From RGIG1681 sp045648025 (lineage in GTDB: Bacteria; Bacillota; Clostridia; Christensenellales; UBA1242), in assembly GCA_045648025.1 (NCBI GenBank), contig JAZRNH010000027.1, positions 1 through 33,605 of the forward strand: a stretch of DNA of 33,605 nt, written 5' to 3'. Of the stretch, positions 23,290-31,099 are shown piece after piece. Position 1 is the first letter of the stretch; each line of letters starts with the position of its first letter. The position numbers were made by a program, and so were the translations under genes. The notes beneath the pieces were generated by a model, which saw only the letters and a list, made by a program, of their open reading frames with translations, did not search any database and was not told the DNA's origin.

Positions 23290-23317
23290 TTGAAAAATTT
23301 TATAAAAGATTTATAAT
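23290..23317 (+). promoter_or_regulatory. Promoter of the CobW-type gene
   Basis: TTGAAA (23290-23295), 16 bases, TATAAT (23312-23317); AAAGGAGAT precedes the ATG at 23341. Confidence 0.7.
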
Positions 23318-23340
23318 GTATGTGTTTTAAAGGAGATATT

Positions 23341-24687
23341 ATGAAAAAAGTTATACCTATCACACTCTTAACTGGTTATCTTGGTGCTGGAAAAACTACA
23401 CTTTTGAACCATGTTTTGAATAATAAAGAAAATTATAAGGTTGCTGTTATTGTAAACGATATTGGCGAAGTGAATATTGATGCAGACCTTATTGCTGCTG
23501 GAAATGTGGTTTCAACTGCAGATGATAGTTTGGTTGCACTTCAAAATGGTTGTATTTGTTGCACACTTCAAGAAGATCTTATGAAGCAAATTGCTGAACT
23601 TATTTCATCAAACAAGTTTGATTATATTTTGATTGAAGCTTCTGGTGCTAGTGAACCTATGCCAATTGTTCAATCAATTGCAATGGTTGTTGATATGTCT
23701 GAGGCTTATGATTTGCCTTGCAAATGCAGACTTGACAATGTTGTTTGTGTTGTTGACTCGCTTAGACTTGCAAAAGAATTTGATTGTGGAAGCAATCTTG
23801 AAAAAGATAATGAAGAAGATAAAAATATTGTTAACTTAATCATTTCTCAAATTGAGTTCTGCAACAAAGTAATCATCAATAAAGTTGACCAAGTTTCTGA
23901 AGAAGAAAAGGGCAAAGTTATTTCTGTTATCAAAAAACTTCAACCAGAAGCAGAACTTATTGAATCTGAGTTTGGTGTGGTTTCTGTTTCTAAAATTATG
24001 GATACAAATGCTTTTGATTTTGACAAAGCTTGTATGTCTGCCGGTTGGATGAAAGAACTTGAAAAACCTGTTGATGACGGCGAAGAAGAGCATCATCACG
24101 AACATCATCATCACCACCATGATGAAGATGAACATCACGAACATCATGAGCATCATCACGAAGCTTGTGAAAAGCATGGAAAAGAAGATTGTGAAGAGTG
24201 TCATCATGAGCATCACCATGAGCATGGTGAAGAACATCATCATGATCATGAACACCATCATCACGACGGTCATGAGTGTCATGATCCAAATTGCAAATGC
24301 CATCATCATCACGAAGAAGATGCTTATGGAATTGGTTCATTTGTTTATTATAGAAGAAAGCCAATTGTTAAAAGCAAATTTAGAATGTTTGTTGATCAAA
24401 TGCCAAAATCAATTATTAGAGCAAAGGGTTTAATGTGGTTTTCAAGTGACAATGATAATATGTATATCTTTGAACAAGCTGGTCCACAAAAAACTGTTGG
24501 CAGAGCTGATTATTGGATTGATGCACTTCCTGAAAGAGAAAAACTTGAATATATTAAAATGAATCCAGATATCAAGAAAGATTGGAAAGAAGGTGTTGGC
24601 GACCGTATGGTTAAGCTTGTTTTCATTGGTCAAAAAATGGATAAAGCTGCAATTATTGAATCGCTTGATAAATGTTTGGATAAATAG
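23341..24687 (+). CDS. CobW/COG0523 metallochaperone GTPase with long His-rich domain
   Basis: 448 residues from the ATG at 23341 (AAAGGAG upstream; an in-frame ATG at 23320 precedes that site and is rejected). It is a G3E-family GTPase that delivers metal to client enzymes. It has Walker A GYLGAGKTT (12-20), the metal-binding GCICC (70-74), IEASGASEP (99-106) and NKVDQ (180-184), and ends in a CobW C-terminal domain. Between them (251-324) is a striking insertion of 37 His with Asp/Glu and six Cys, which could bind many Zn, Ni or Co ions. No cobalamin genes are nearby, so a zinc or nickel role is as likely as cobalt. A terminator follows, before the kinase gene. Confidence 0.93.
   Translation: MKKVIPITLLTGYLGAGKTTLLNHVLNNKENYKVAVIVNDIGEVNIDADLIAAGNVVSTADDSLVALQNGCICCTLQEDLMKQIAELISSNKFDYILIEASGASEPMPIVQSIAMVVDMSEAYDLPCKCRLDNVVCVVDSLRLAKEFDCGSNLEKDNEEDKNIVNLIISQIEFCNKVIINKVDQVSEEEKGKVISVIKKLQPEAELIESEFGVVSVSKIMDTNAFDFDKACMSAGWMKELEKPVDDGEEEHHHEHHHHHHDEDEHHEHHEHHHEACEKHGKEDCEECHHEHHHEHGEEHHHDHEHHHHDGHECHDPNCKCHHHHEEDAYGIGSFVYYRRKPIVKSKFRMFVDQMPKSIIRAKGLMWFSSDNDNMYIFEQAGPQKTVGRADYWIDALPEREKLEYIKMNPDIKKDWKEGVGDRMVKLVFIGQKMDKAAIIESLDKCLDK
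24091..24312 (+). repeat. His/Glu-rich low-complexity coding tract
   Basis: Tandem CAT/CAC and GAA/GAG/GAT codons encode the His-rich metal-binding segment. Open reading frames antisense to it are artefacts of the repeated CAT/ATG periodicity. Confidence 0.85.
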
Positions 24688-24693
24688 TAAAAT

Positions 24694-24724
24694 AAAGTTA
24701 GCATATATTTGTGCTAACTTTTTT
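24694..24724 (+). terminator. Intrinsic terminator after the CobW-type gene
   Basis: AAAGTTAGCA / TGCTAACTTT (10 bp) with an 8-base loop and six T. It lies 7 bases after the stop and 15 bases before the next start, so it should separate cobW from the kinase-sirtuin pair at least partly. Confidence 0.85.
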
Positions 24725-24739
24725 GTTTGGAGAATGATT

Positions 24740-25240
24740 ATGGCTAGACTTTTTGTTTTAACTGGACCTGCAGGTGTTGGAAAATCAACAGTTACAACTG
24801 CTTTGGTTGAAAAACTTGAAAAAGCGGCGGTTTTGGAAGGTGATGAAATTTATCATCAAGTTAAAAAGGGTTGTGTTTCGCCTTGGCTTGAAGGCAATCA
24901 TGTTGATCTTATGTGGAAAAATATGATATGTCTTGCAAAAAATTATTTATCTGCTGATATTGATGTTGTGTTAAATTATATCATTTATGCAGACGACCTT
25001 GATTTAATTCAAAAAGAACTTGCGGACTTTGAAATTCATTTTGTGGTTTTAATGGCTGAAAGAGATACTGTTAAACAAAGAGATGAGTCTAGGGGTGAAG
25101 AATTTGCCGTTAATAGGGTTGACAAGCATATTGCAAAATTTATGAGCCAAGGATATAAAGATTCTCAATTTTTGTGGACAGATAAAAAGACTGTTGAAGA
25201 CGAAGTTCAAGAAATTTTAACAGGAAAGTTTAAGGTTTAG
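24740..25240 (+). CDS. P-loop kinase of the AAA_33/gluconate-kinase-like group
   Basis: 166 residues from the ATG at 24740 (GGAG at 24729-24732; an ATG two codons earlier is too close to that site). Walker A GPAGVGKST is at 9-17. A Walker-B-like strand DIDVVLNYIIYADD, a lid-like ERDTVKQRDESRGEE with arginines and the C-terminal helix fit a small phosphotransferase. I do not recognise the substrate; such proteins include small-molecule and nucleotide kinases. It ends two bases before the sirtuin ATG, which points to one transcript and possibly a common pathway. A long upstream ORF extension reads through the CobW gene and is rejected. Confidence 0.82.
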   Translation: MARLFVLTGPAGVGKSTVTTALVEKLEKAAVLEGDEIYHQVKKGCVSPWLEGNHVDLMWKNMICLAKNYLSADIDVVLNYIIYADDLDLIQKELADFEIHFVVLMAERDTVKQRDESRGEEFAVNRVDKHIAKFMSQGYKDSQFLWTDKKTVEDEVQEILTGKFKV

Positions 25241-25242
25241 TT

Positions 25243-26013
25243 ATGGAAGATAAAATAAAAAAATTAAAAGAGATTATTGATGAATCGCAAAACATTGTTT
25301 TGTTTTCTGGTGCAGGAATAAGTGTGCCTTCGGGTATTCCTGATTTTAGGTCAGCTGGTGGGCTTTATAACACTGGGCTTACCAAGTATGGTGTTAGCCC
25401 AGAAGAGGCGATTTCTCATCACTTTTATAAGCAAAACACAAAAGAATTTTTTGAGTTTTATAAAGATAATATGGTTTTTGCAAAAGCAAAGCCAAATGTG
25501 GCTCATAAATATTTTGCAGAACTTGAAAAACAAGGAAAGTTGTCTGCTGTTGTAACTCAAAATATTGACGGACTTCATGAAAAAGCGGGAAGCAAAAATG
25601 TGTTTAACATTCATGGCACAATTGCTGAAAACTATTGTGAAGATTGTCGCAAAAAATATGATTTAGATTATATTTTGGCAGCAGAAGATATTCCAAAATG
25701 CAATGAGTGTGGCGGAATTGTAAGACCAAATGTTGTGCTTTATGAAGAGCCTCTTGATTTAAATGTTTTTGAAGGTGCAGCAGAGTTGATTTCTTTTGCA
25801 GATACAGTTATTGTTGTTGGAACCAGTTTGGTGGTTCAACCAGCTGCTTCGCTTGTTAGAAATTATTTTTGTGGCAAAAATTTGGTGCTTATAAATCTTC
25901 AACAAACACCTTATGATAATCTTGCAAATCTTGTTATTAATGAAAAAATTGAAGTGGTTATTGAAAAACTTAAAGAATTATATTCTGAAAAACAATCAAA
26001 GGAAAAAGAATAA
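25243..26013 (+). CDS. cobB: Sirtuin, NAD+-dependent protein deacylase
   Basis: A 256-residue Sir2-family enzyme that removes acyl groups from lysine using NAD+. It has the NAD site GAGISVPSGIPDFRS (23-37), the TQNIDGLHEKAG segment (105-116), catalytic His124 in NIHG, and the zinc-ribbon cysteines Cys132, Cys135, Cys153 and Cys156 in CEDC and CNEC. GTSLVVQPAA (193-202) completes the family signature. The length and order are standard. It starts two bases after the kinase gene with a weak AAGG site, so it depends on the upstream transcript. Bacterial sirtuins commonly regulate acetyl-CoA synthetase and general protein acetylation; no acs gene is in the window. Confidence 0.95.
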   Translation: MEDKIKKLKEIIDESQNIVLFSGAGISVPSGIPDFRSAGGLYNTGLTKYGVSPEEAISHHFYKQNTKEFFEFYKDNMVFAKAKPNVAHKYFAELEKQGKLSAVVTQNIDGLHEKAGSKNVFNIHGTIAENYCEDCRKKYDLDYILAAEDIPKCNECGGIVRPNVVLYEEPLDLNVFEGAAELISFADTVIVVGTSLVVQPAASLVRNYFCGKNLVLINLQQTPYDNLANLVINEKIEVVIEKLKELYSEKQSKEKE

Positions 26014-26027
26014 AAATTTATACATTT

Positions 26028-26054
26028 TTAGCACTCTAAACTTGACAGTGCTAA
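26028..26054 (+). promoter_or_regulatory. CIRCE operator (HrcA binding site)
   Basis: TTAGCACTC - 9 bases - CAGTGCTAA, one base off the consensus TTAGCACTC-N9-GAGTGCTAA. The changed base makes the right arm contain the -35 box TTGACA. HrcA should repress clpB here until heat or misfolded protein titrates its GroEL partner. Confidence 0.9.
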
Positions 26055-26070
26055 ATTAAGGTGGTATATT
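26042..26070 (+). promoter_or_regulatory. Promoter of clpB
   Basis: TTGACA (26042-26047), 17 bases, TATATT (26065-26070). The -35 lies inside the right half of the CIRCE palindrome. Confidence 0.85.
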
Positions 26071-26114
26071 AAACTTGTTTTATGGGAACAATTTTTCATA
26101 AAGCAAGTTTTTTT
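26071..26114 (+). terminator. Hairpin with U tail between promoter and clpB start
   Basis: AAACTTGTTTTATG (26071-26084) pairs with CATAAAGCAAGTTT (26097-26110, one G-U), with seven T. Because it begins right after the -10 box, most of the left arm would be missing from clpB's own transcript; it should stop read-through from upstream. Confidence 0.7.
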
Positions 26115-26128
26115 ATTGGAGGCAATTT

Positions 26129-28717
26129 ATGGACTTTCAAAAATTTACAGAAAAATCACTTAATGCGATTCAATCTTCACAAAGTTTAGCCACTGAGTAT
26201 GGCAATAGTGAAATTCAAGAAGAGCATTTGTTATACTCTTTATTATCGCAAGAAGACGGGCTTATTTCAGAGGTTTTAAAAGGGCAAGGAATTGATAGTA
26301 ACAAACTTGCAGAAGAAACTAAATCTGAGATTGAAAAAATGCCAAGAGTGTCTGGCGGTTCGCAAGTTTATGCTTCAAGCGACATAAACAAAGTGTTTCA
26401 GGAAGCAGAAAAACAGGCTAAAAATATGCAAGATGATTTTGTTTCGGTTGAACATTTGATGCTTGGTTTGATTTTAAAATCAAATTCAACAGTTTCAAAA
26501 TTGTTTTCAAAATATGGAATCAATAAAGATTCTTTTTTGAAAGCACTTTTAGCAGTTAGAGGAAATCAAAGGGTAACTAATCAAAATCCAGAAAATACAT
26601 ATAATGTTTTGAAAAAGTATGGTAACAACCTTACTGAGATGGCAAAAAACAACAAACTTGACCCTGTTATTGGCAGAGATGATGAAATTAGAAATGTGAT
26701 AAGAATACTTTCTAGAAAAACCAAAAACAACCCTGTTTTAATTGGTGAAGCTGGTGTGGGAAAAACTGCCATTGCAGAAGGTCTTGCAATTAGAATATTT
26801 AAGGGAGATGTTCCTAGTTCGCTTAAAAATAGAGAAATTTTTGCTCTTGATATGGGAAGTTTGGTTGCTGGTGCAAAATATCGTGGAGAGTTTGAAGAAA
26901 GACTTAAAGCGGTTTTAACAGAAATCAAAAAAAGCGAAGGCAGAATCATTTTGTTTATTGATGAACTTCATTTAATTGTTGGTGCTGGAAAAGGTGATGG
27001 TGCAATGGATGCGGGAAACATCTTAAAACCGCTTCTTGCAAGGGGAGAACTTCACTGTATTGGTGCGACAACTCTTGATGAATATAGAAAATATATTGAA
27101 AAAGACCCAGCACTTGAAAGAAGATTTCAACCAGTTTTGGTTAATGAACCAACAGTTGAAGATACCATCACCATACTTAGAGGTTTAAAAGAGAGATATG
27201 AAGTTTTTCATGGTGTAAAAATTGCCGATTCTGCAATTGTTGCAGCGGCTACACTTTCTAACAGATATATCACTGACAGATTTTTGCCAGACAAAGCAAT
27301 TGACCTTATTGATGAGGCTTGTGCTAGTATTAAAACTGAAATTGATTCAATGCCAACAGAAATGGACGAAATTAACAGAAAAATTATAGGACTTCAAATT
27401 GAAGAAGCTGCACTTAAAAAAGAAACTGATTCAATTTCAGCTGCAAGACTTGAAAAAATTCAAAAAGAACTTGCATCACAAAAAGAAAAATATTCTGCAA
27501 TGACTGCAAAGTGGCAAAATGAAAAGTCTGCAATTGAAAATATCAATAATCTTAAAGAAAAAATTGAAAAAACAAAAGCTGATATTGAATTTGCAAAAAA
27601 AGAATATGATTTAAACAAGGCAGCAGAACTTCAATATAGCACTTTGCCAACACTTGAAAAAGAACTTGAAGAACAAGAAAAGATTTATGAAAAAAGCAAA
27701 AACAATAATCTTTTAAGAAATAAAGTTACCGATGAAGAAATTTCAAAAATTGTTTCAAGATGGACAGGAATTCCTGTTTCAAAACTCACAGAAGGTGAAA
27801 GGGAAAAGATTGTCAGACTTGCCGAAATTTTGCACAAAAGAGTTATTGGTCAAAATGAAGCAGTTGAAAAGGTTTCAGAGGCAATTTTAAGGTCAAGAGC
27901 AGGAATATCTGACCCAAACAGACCTGTTGGTTCATTTTTGTTTTTAGGACCAACTGGTGTGGGAAAAACTGAACTTTCAAAAGCAGTTGCCGAAGCACTT
28001 TTTGATGATGAGAAAAATCTTGTTCGAATTGATATGAGTGAGTATATGGAAAAGTTTGCTGTTTCAAGACTTATTGGTGCACCTCCTGGATATGTTGGTT
28101 ATGATGAGGGTGGTGAACTTACTGAAGCGGTAAGAAGAAAACCATATTCGGTTGTTCTTTTTGATGAGGTTGAAAAGGCACACCCAGATGTGTTTAATAT
28201 CTTGCTTCAAATTTTAGATGATGGAAGAATAACTGACTCACAGGGAAGAACAGTTGACTTTAAAAATACTATTATCATTTTGACTTCAAACCTTGCTGCA
28301 AATGTTATCTTAGATGGTATTCAAGATGATGGAAAAATTTCTGCCGAAGCGACAAATTCTGTGCATAAAATTTTGAAGCAATCATTTAGACCAGAGTTTC
28401 TAAACAGGCTTGATGAAGTTGTTATTTTTGAACCACTTTCAAAGTCACAAATAAAAGAAATTGTTGATTTGATTTTAAGTGGACTTGCTAAAAGACTTGA
28501 AGAAAAACAAATTGGTTTAACAGTGACAGATAGAGCAAAAGATGAGATTGTTGAACAAGGTTATGATGTTGCTTTTGGTGCTAGACCACTCAAAAGATTT
28601 ATTCAAAGAGAAATTGAAACAAAGGTTGCAAAAGCTATTCTTTCTGGTGGTGTTATGCCAAACATAACACTTGAAATTTCCGAAAGTGACGGCGAATTTG
28701 TTGTTAATTTAAAATAA
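26129..28717 (+). CDS. clpB: ClpB disaggregase (Hsp100)
   Basis: An 862-residue AAA+ chaperone that rescues aggregated proteins with DnaK. Domain order is normal: an N-terminal Clp_N double repeat (about 1-145), NBD1 with Walker A GEAGVGKT (about 205-212) and Walker B ILFIDELH, the coiled-coil middle domain (about 400-530), NBD2 with Walker A GPTGVGKT (about 612-619) and VLFDEVEKAHPDV, and the C-terminal ClpB_D2 small domain. No ClpP-binding IGF loop is evident where ClpA/ClpX have it, as expected for ClpB. The ATG has TTGGAGG. Regulation is through a CIRCE/HrcA site and a short leader; no CtsR-type heptad repeat was seen. Confidence 0.96.
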   Translation: MDFQKFTEKSLNAIQSSQSLATEYGNSEIQEEHLLYSLLSQEDGLISEVLKGQGIDSNKLAEETKSEIEKMPRVSGGSQVYASSDINKVFQEAEKQAKNMQDDFVSVEHLMLGLILKSNSTVSKLFSKYGINKDSFLKALLAVRGNQRVTNQNPENTYNVLKKYGNNLTEMAKNNKLDPVIGRDDEIRNVIRILSRKTKNNPVLIGEAGVGKTAIAEGLAIRIFKGDVPSSLKNREIFALDMGSLVAGAKYRGEFEERLKAVLTEIKKSEGRIILFIDELHLIVGAGKGDGAMDAGNILKPLLARGELHCIGATTLDEYRKYIEKDPALERRFQPVLVNEPTVEDTITILRGLKERYEVFHGVKIADSAIVAAATLSNRYITDRFLPDKAIDLIDEACASIKTEIDSMPTEMDEINRKIIGLQIEEAALKKETDSISAARLEKIQKELASQKEKYSAMTAKWQNEKSAIENINNLKEKIEKTKADIEFAKKEYDLNKAAELQYSTLPTLEKELEEQEKIYEKSKNNNLLRNKVTDEEISKIVSRWTGIPVSKLTEGEREKIVRLAEILHKRVIGQNEAVEKVSEAILRSRAGISDPNRPVGSFLFLGPTGVGKTELSKAVAEALFDDEKNLVRIDMSEYMEKFAVSRLIGAPPGYVGYDEGGELTEAVRRKPYSVVLFDEVEKAHPDVFNILLQILDDGRITDSQGRTVDFKNTIIILTSNLAANVILDGIQDDGKISAEATNSVHKILKQSFRPEFLNRLDEVVIFEPLSKSQIKEIVDLILSGLAKRLEEKQIGLTVTDRAKDEIVEQGYDVAFGARPLKRFIQREIETKVAKAILSGGVMPNITLEISESDGEFVVNLK

Positions 28718-28748
28718 AAAAAGCCAAGGCGATTTGCCTTGGTTTTTT
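28717..28748 (+). terminator. Intrinsic terminator of clpB
   Basis: CCAAGGC / GCCTTGG around GATTT, extended by G-U and A-T pairs, followed by six T. Confidence 0.85.
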
Positions 28749-28749
28749 G

Positions 28750-28778
28750 TTGCGATTATGGTGTTTTTATGATAAAAT
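28750..28778 (+). promoter_or_regulatory. Promoter of the histidine phosphatase gene, leaderless
   Basis: TTGCGA (28750-28755), 17 bases, TAAAAT (28773-28778), six bases, ATG at 28785. No ribosome binding site. Confidence 0.6.
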
Positions 28779-28784
28779 TTAACT

Positions 28785-29306
28785 ATGATATATTTTATTA
28801 GACACGGCGAAACAGAATTTAATAAAGATTGCAAAATGCAAGGTCACTTAGATATTCCATTAAATGAAAAAGGAATCAAACAAGCAGAAAAGGCAAGAGA
28901 TGAACTTGCTGGTTTTAAGTTTGACATAATTTATTCTTCGCCACTTCAAAGGGCAAAAAAGACAGCAGAAATCATTAACGAAAAACAGTCAGCAAAGATT
29001 ATTGTTGATGACAGACTCATTGAAGTTTATGGTGGAACTGCTCAGGGTAAATGTATGAAAGATTGGACAGAAGAAATGCACCAAGAATTACACAATTTTC
29101 CAGAGAGATTTTCTGCAGAATCTGTTGAAAGTTTATGTGGAAGAGTTGAGGACTTTTTTAAAGAAATTGAAAACTCTAATGAAAATATTTTGATTGTTGC
29201 TCACGGCGGAGTGTATAGAGCACTTTATAGATATTTGAATAACATTGAGTGGTTTGATTTTCAATTTAAAGGTATTGAAAATGCAACCGCAGTTAAAGTG
29301 AAATAA
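28785..29306 (+). CDS. Histidine phosphatase (phosphoglycerate-mutase superfamily)
   Basis: A 173-residue phosphatase with an intact catalytic set: Arg6-His7 in FIRHGETEFN, Arg in YSSPLQRAKKTAE, Glu in DRLIEVYGG, and the second His in ILIVAHGGVYRALY. Members of this size are commonly broad phosphatases (PhoE type) or the alpha-ribazole phosphatase CobC; nothing here identifies the substrate. It has a promoter with only six bases before the ATG and no Shine-Dalgarno site. It is a useful intact comparison for the degenerate relative encoded at 18379-19137. Confidence 0.9.
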   Translation: MIYFIRHGETEFNKDCKMQGHLDIPLNEKGIKQAEKARDELAGFKFDIIYSSPLQRAKKTAEIINEKQSAKIIVDDRLIEVYGGTAQGKCMKDWTEEMHQELHNFPERFSAESVESLCGRVEDFFKEIENSNENILIVAHGGVYRALYRYLNNIEWFDFQFKGIENATAVKVK

Positions 29307-29310
29307 GATT

Positions 29311-29339
29311 ATGACCTGTAAAAAAACAGGTCATTTTTT
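29311..29339 (+). terminator. Intrinsic terminator
   Basis: ATGACCTG / CAGGTCAT around TAAAAAAA, with six T. Confidence 0.87.
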
Positions 29340-29369
29340 ATAATTATTTTTGCTTTATGTGAAATAAAA

Positions 29370-29399
29370 TTGACAATTGCTGATATTTTCAAGCATAAT
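29370..29399 (+). promoter_or_regulatory. Promoter of the glycosyltransferase gene
   Basis: TTGACA (29370-29375), 18 bases, CATAAT (29394-29399), followed by AAGGAG before the ATG. Confidence 0.65.
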
Positions 29400-29422
29400 A
29401 GGGTTAACTTAAGGAGAATTTT

Positions 29423-30355
29423 ATGGCAGTTAAATATTCCGTTGTTGTTCCTTGTTATAATGAAGAAGAAACAATTGATGCTTTTTATAAGGCAATTGTT
29501 CCAGTTATGGACAGCACAAAAGAAAAATATGAGCTTATTTTTATCAATGATGGAAGCAGAGATAAAACCGAAGAAATTTTAGCAAATCTTGCAAAGAAAG
29601 ATAAAAAAGTTAAAGTTATTAATTTTTCAAGAAACTTTGGTCAACAAGCAGGGCTTCTTGCGGGTTTTTCTGAGGCACAAGGCGAAGCTATTATTGATAT
29701 TGATGTTGACCTTCAAGATCCAGTTGAAGCGATTATTCCTATGATTGAAAAGTGGAAAGAAGGCTATGACATTGTTCACGGCAAAAGACTTGTTAGAAAA
29801 GGTGAAACCGTTTTTAAAAAGGCAACATCTTCAATTTATACAAAATTTTACAAAAACATTACAGGTCTTAATATTCCTAAAAACTGTGGCGATTTTAAAC
29901 TTTTTGACAGAAAGGTTATTGATGTTATTATTTCAATGCCAGAAAGAGATAGATTTTTAAGAGGTATAACAGAGTGGGTTGGTTTCAAACAAACTTTTGT
30001 TGAATTTGAAAGAAAAGAAAGATTTGCAGGTGAAACAAAATATACTGTTAAGAAGTTATTTAAACTTGCAACAAATGGCATTGTTGCAAACAGCAGTTGG
30101 CCACTTTCACTTTCTTTGAAATTTGGTATTTTTGGAACAATTTGTTCACTTTTGGCTTTTGCTACATTTATTGTTCTTTCAATTTGCAAAGTTTCACTTC
30201 CACTTGTTGCTTGGTTGTTTCCAACAGTTGCGATTGTTGGTTCACTTGCATTTGTGTTTAATGGTATTTCAAATATATATTTGGCTAGAACATATTATGA
30301 GGTTCAAAATAGACCAAAATATATTATAAGAGATAAAATAAATTTTGATAAATAA
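29423..30355 (+). CDS. Family 2 glycosyltransferase, polyprenyl-phosphate sugar synthase type (GtrB/DPM-like)
   Basis: A 310-residue membrane enzyme that transfers a sugar from a nucleotide donor to a polyprenyl phosphate. The GT-A domain has VVVPCYNEEE (7-16), IFINDGSRDKT (39-49), NFGQQAGLLAGF (71-82) and the metal-binding DVDLQDP (94-100). The acceptor-site segment around CGDFKLFDRKV and RDRFLRGITEWVGF is also present. Two C-terminal hydrophobic segments (about 228-255 and 262-290) anchor it. This layout is that of GtrB, ArnC and DPM synthases. It is monocistronic between its promoter and terminator, with no partner glycosylation genes in view, so donor and final acceptor are unknown. Confidence 0.92.
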   Translation: MAVKYSVVVPCYNEEETIDAFYKAIVPVMDSTKEKYELIFINDGSRDKTEEILANLAKKDKKVKVINFSRNFGQQAGLLAGFSEAQGEAIIDIDVDLQDPVEAIIPMIEKWKEGYDIVHGKRLVRKGETVFKKATSSIYTKFYKNITGLNIPKNCGDFKLFDRKVIDVIISMPERDRFLRGITEWVGFKQTFVEFERKERFAGETKYTVKKLFKLATNGIVANSSWPLSLSLKFGIFGTICSLLAFATFIVLSICKVSLPLVAWLFPTVAIVGSLAFVFNGISNIYLARTYYEVQNRPKYIIRDKINFDK

Positions 30356-30362
30356 AAACTTG

Positions 30363-30402
30363 CCGCATCAAATTATTAAATATGATAATTTGGTGCGGTT
30401 TT
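30363..30402 (+). terminator. Intrinsic terminator of the glycosyltransferase gene
   Basis: A 14-bp stem (30363-30376 / 30385-30398, one G-U) with only four T. The next gene's -10-like TATAAT (30406-30411) follows immediately. Confidence 0.75.
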
Positions 30403-30427
30403 ATGTATAATTGTTATTGGAGATATT

Positions 30428-31033
30428 ATGGAAATTAATTCAGTTTTATCAACTGCATACAGAGGAATTTTAGAACAAAAAACACATATTTTAACAAAGG
30501 GTGATGAAGCAATAATTATTGATGCTGGTTCTGACATTGAATATATTAAGCCTTTTGTTGAAGGCAAAAAAGTTCTTGCTGTGCTTGTTACTCATTTGCA
30601 CTTTGACCACATTTGGTTTATTGAAGAATATTTGAAAGAATTTGGCTGTGATGTTTATATTGTTGCCGGAGCAGAAGATAAGTTTGGTTCAGCAAACTTA
30701 AACTGTTCTTATTTGCTTAGGCTTGATATGACTTTTTCGGTAAATAAAGAAAAAATTAAATATCTATCAGAAAAATTAAAGATTGGAAGTTTTGATATAT
30801 CAGTAATCTTTACACCAGGACACTCTGCTGATTCTGTTTGTTATTTGATTGAAAAGAATTTATTTTGTGGTGATTTGGTGCTTGGTGGCTCTATTGGAAG
30901 AACTGACCTTTACGACAGCAGTGATATTAAAATGGAACAAAGTCTTGAAAAATTAAAATATCTTGATTTTGATATGGCTTATCCAGGACATTATGAACCT
31001 ATGAGCAAAGAGCAGGTTTTGAAATCTATTTAA
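30428..31033 (+). CDS. Metallo-beta-lactamase-fold hydrolase, glyoxalase II-like
   Basis: A 201-residue hydrolase with all metal ligands: HLHFDH (His56, His58, Asp60, His61), His132 in TPGHSADS, Asp149 in FCGDLVLGGSIGRTDL, and His188 in YPGHYEP. The glyoxalase-II / YcbL-type pattern GRTD fits thioester or related small-substrate hydrolysis in the cytoplasm. It starts after TTGGAGATATT, with TATAAT 16 bases upstream and no clear -35. The C-terminal helical domain of true glyoxalase II is missing, as in YcbL-like proteins, so the substrate is open. Confidence 0.88.
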   Translation: MEINSVLSTAYRGILEQKTHILTKGDEAIIIDAGSDIEYIKPFVEGKKVLAVLVTHLHFDHIWFIEEYLKEFGCDVYIVAGAEDKFGSANLNCSYLLRLDMTFSVNKEKIKYLSEKLKIGSFDISVIFTPGHSADSVCYLIEKNLFCGDLVLGGSIGRTDLYDSSDIKMEQSLEKLKYLDFDMAYPGHYEPMSKEQVLKSI

Positions 31034-31099
31034 ATAATTAAATTTTAACTTTTTCATATTGCAACTTATTTTGGCATAAACTTTGGCAAGAGGCAATTT

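Noticed and set aside
24091..24312. His tract as assembly or sequencing error
   Set aside because: The frame stays open, codons vary between CAT and CAC, and the downstream CobW C-terminal domain is in frame.
23836..24364. Two long minus-strand ORFs opposite the CobW gene
   Set aside because: They are antisense to the His-codon repeat; CAT reads as ATG on the other strand, giving Met- or Asp/His-rich nonsense with no ribosome binding site.
24593..24739. N-terminal extension of the P-loop kinase
   Set aside because: It reads the CobW gene in another frame; the Walker A motif, GGAG site and start at 24740 define the real gene.
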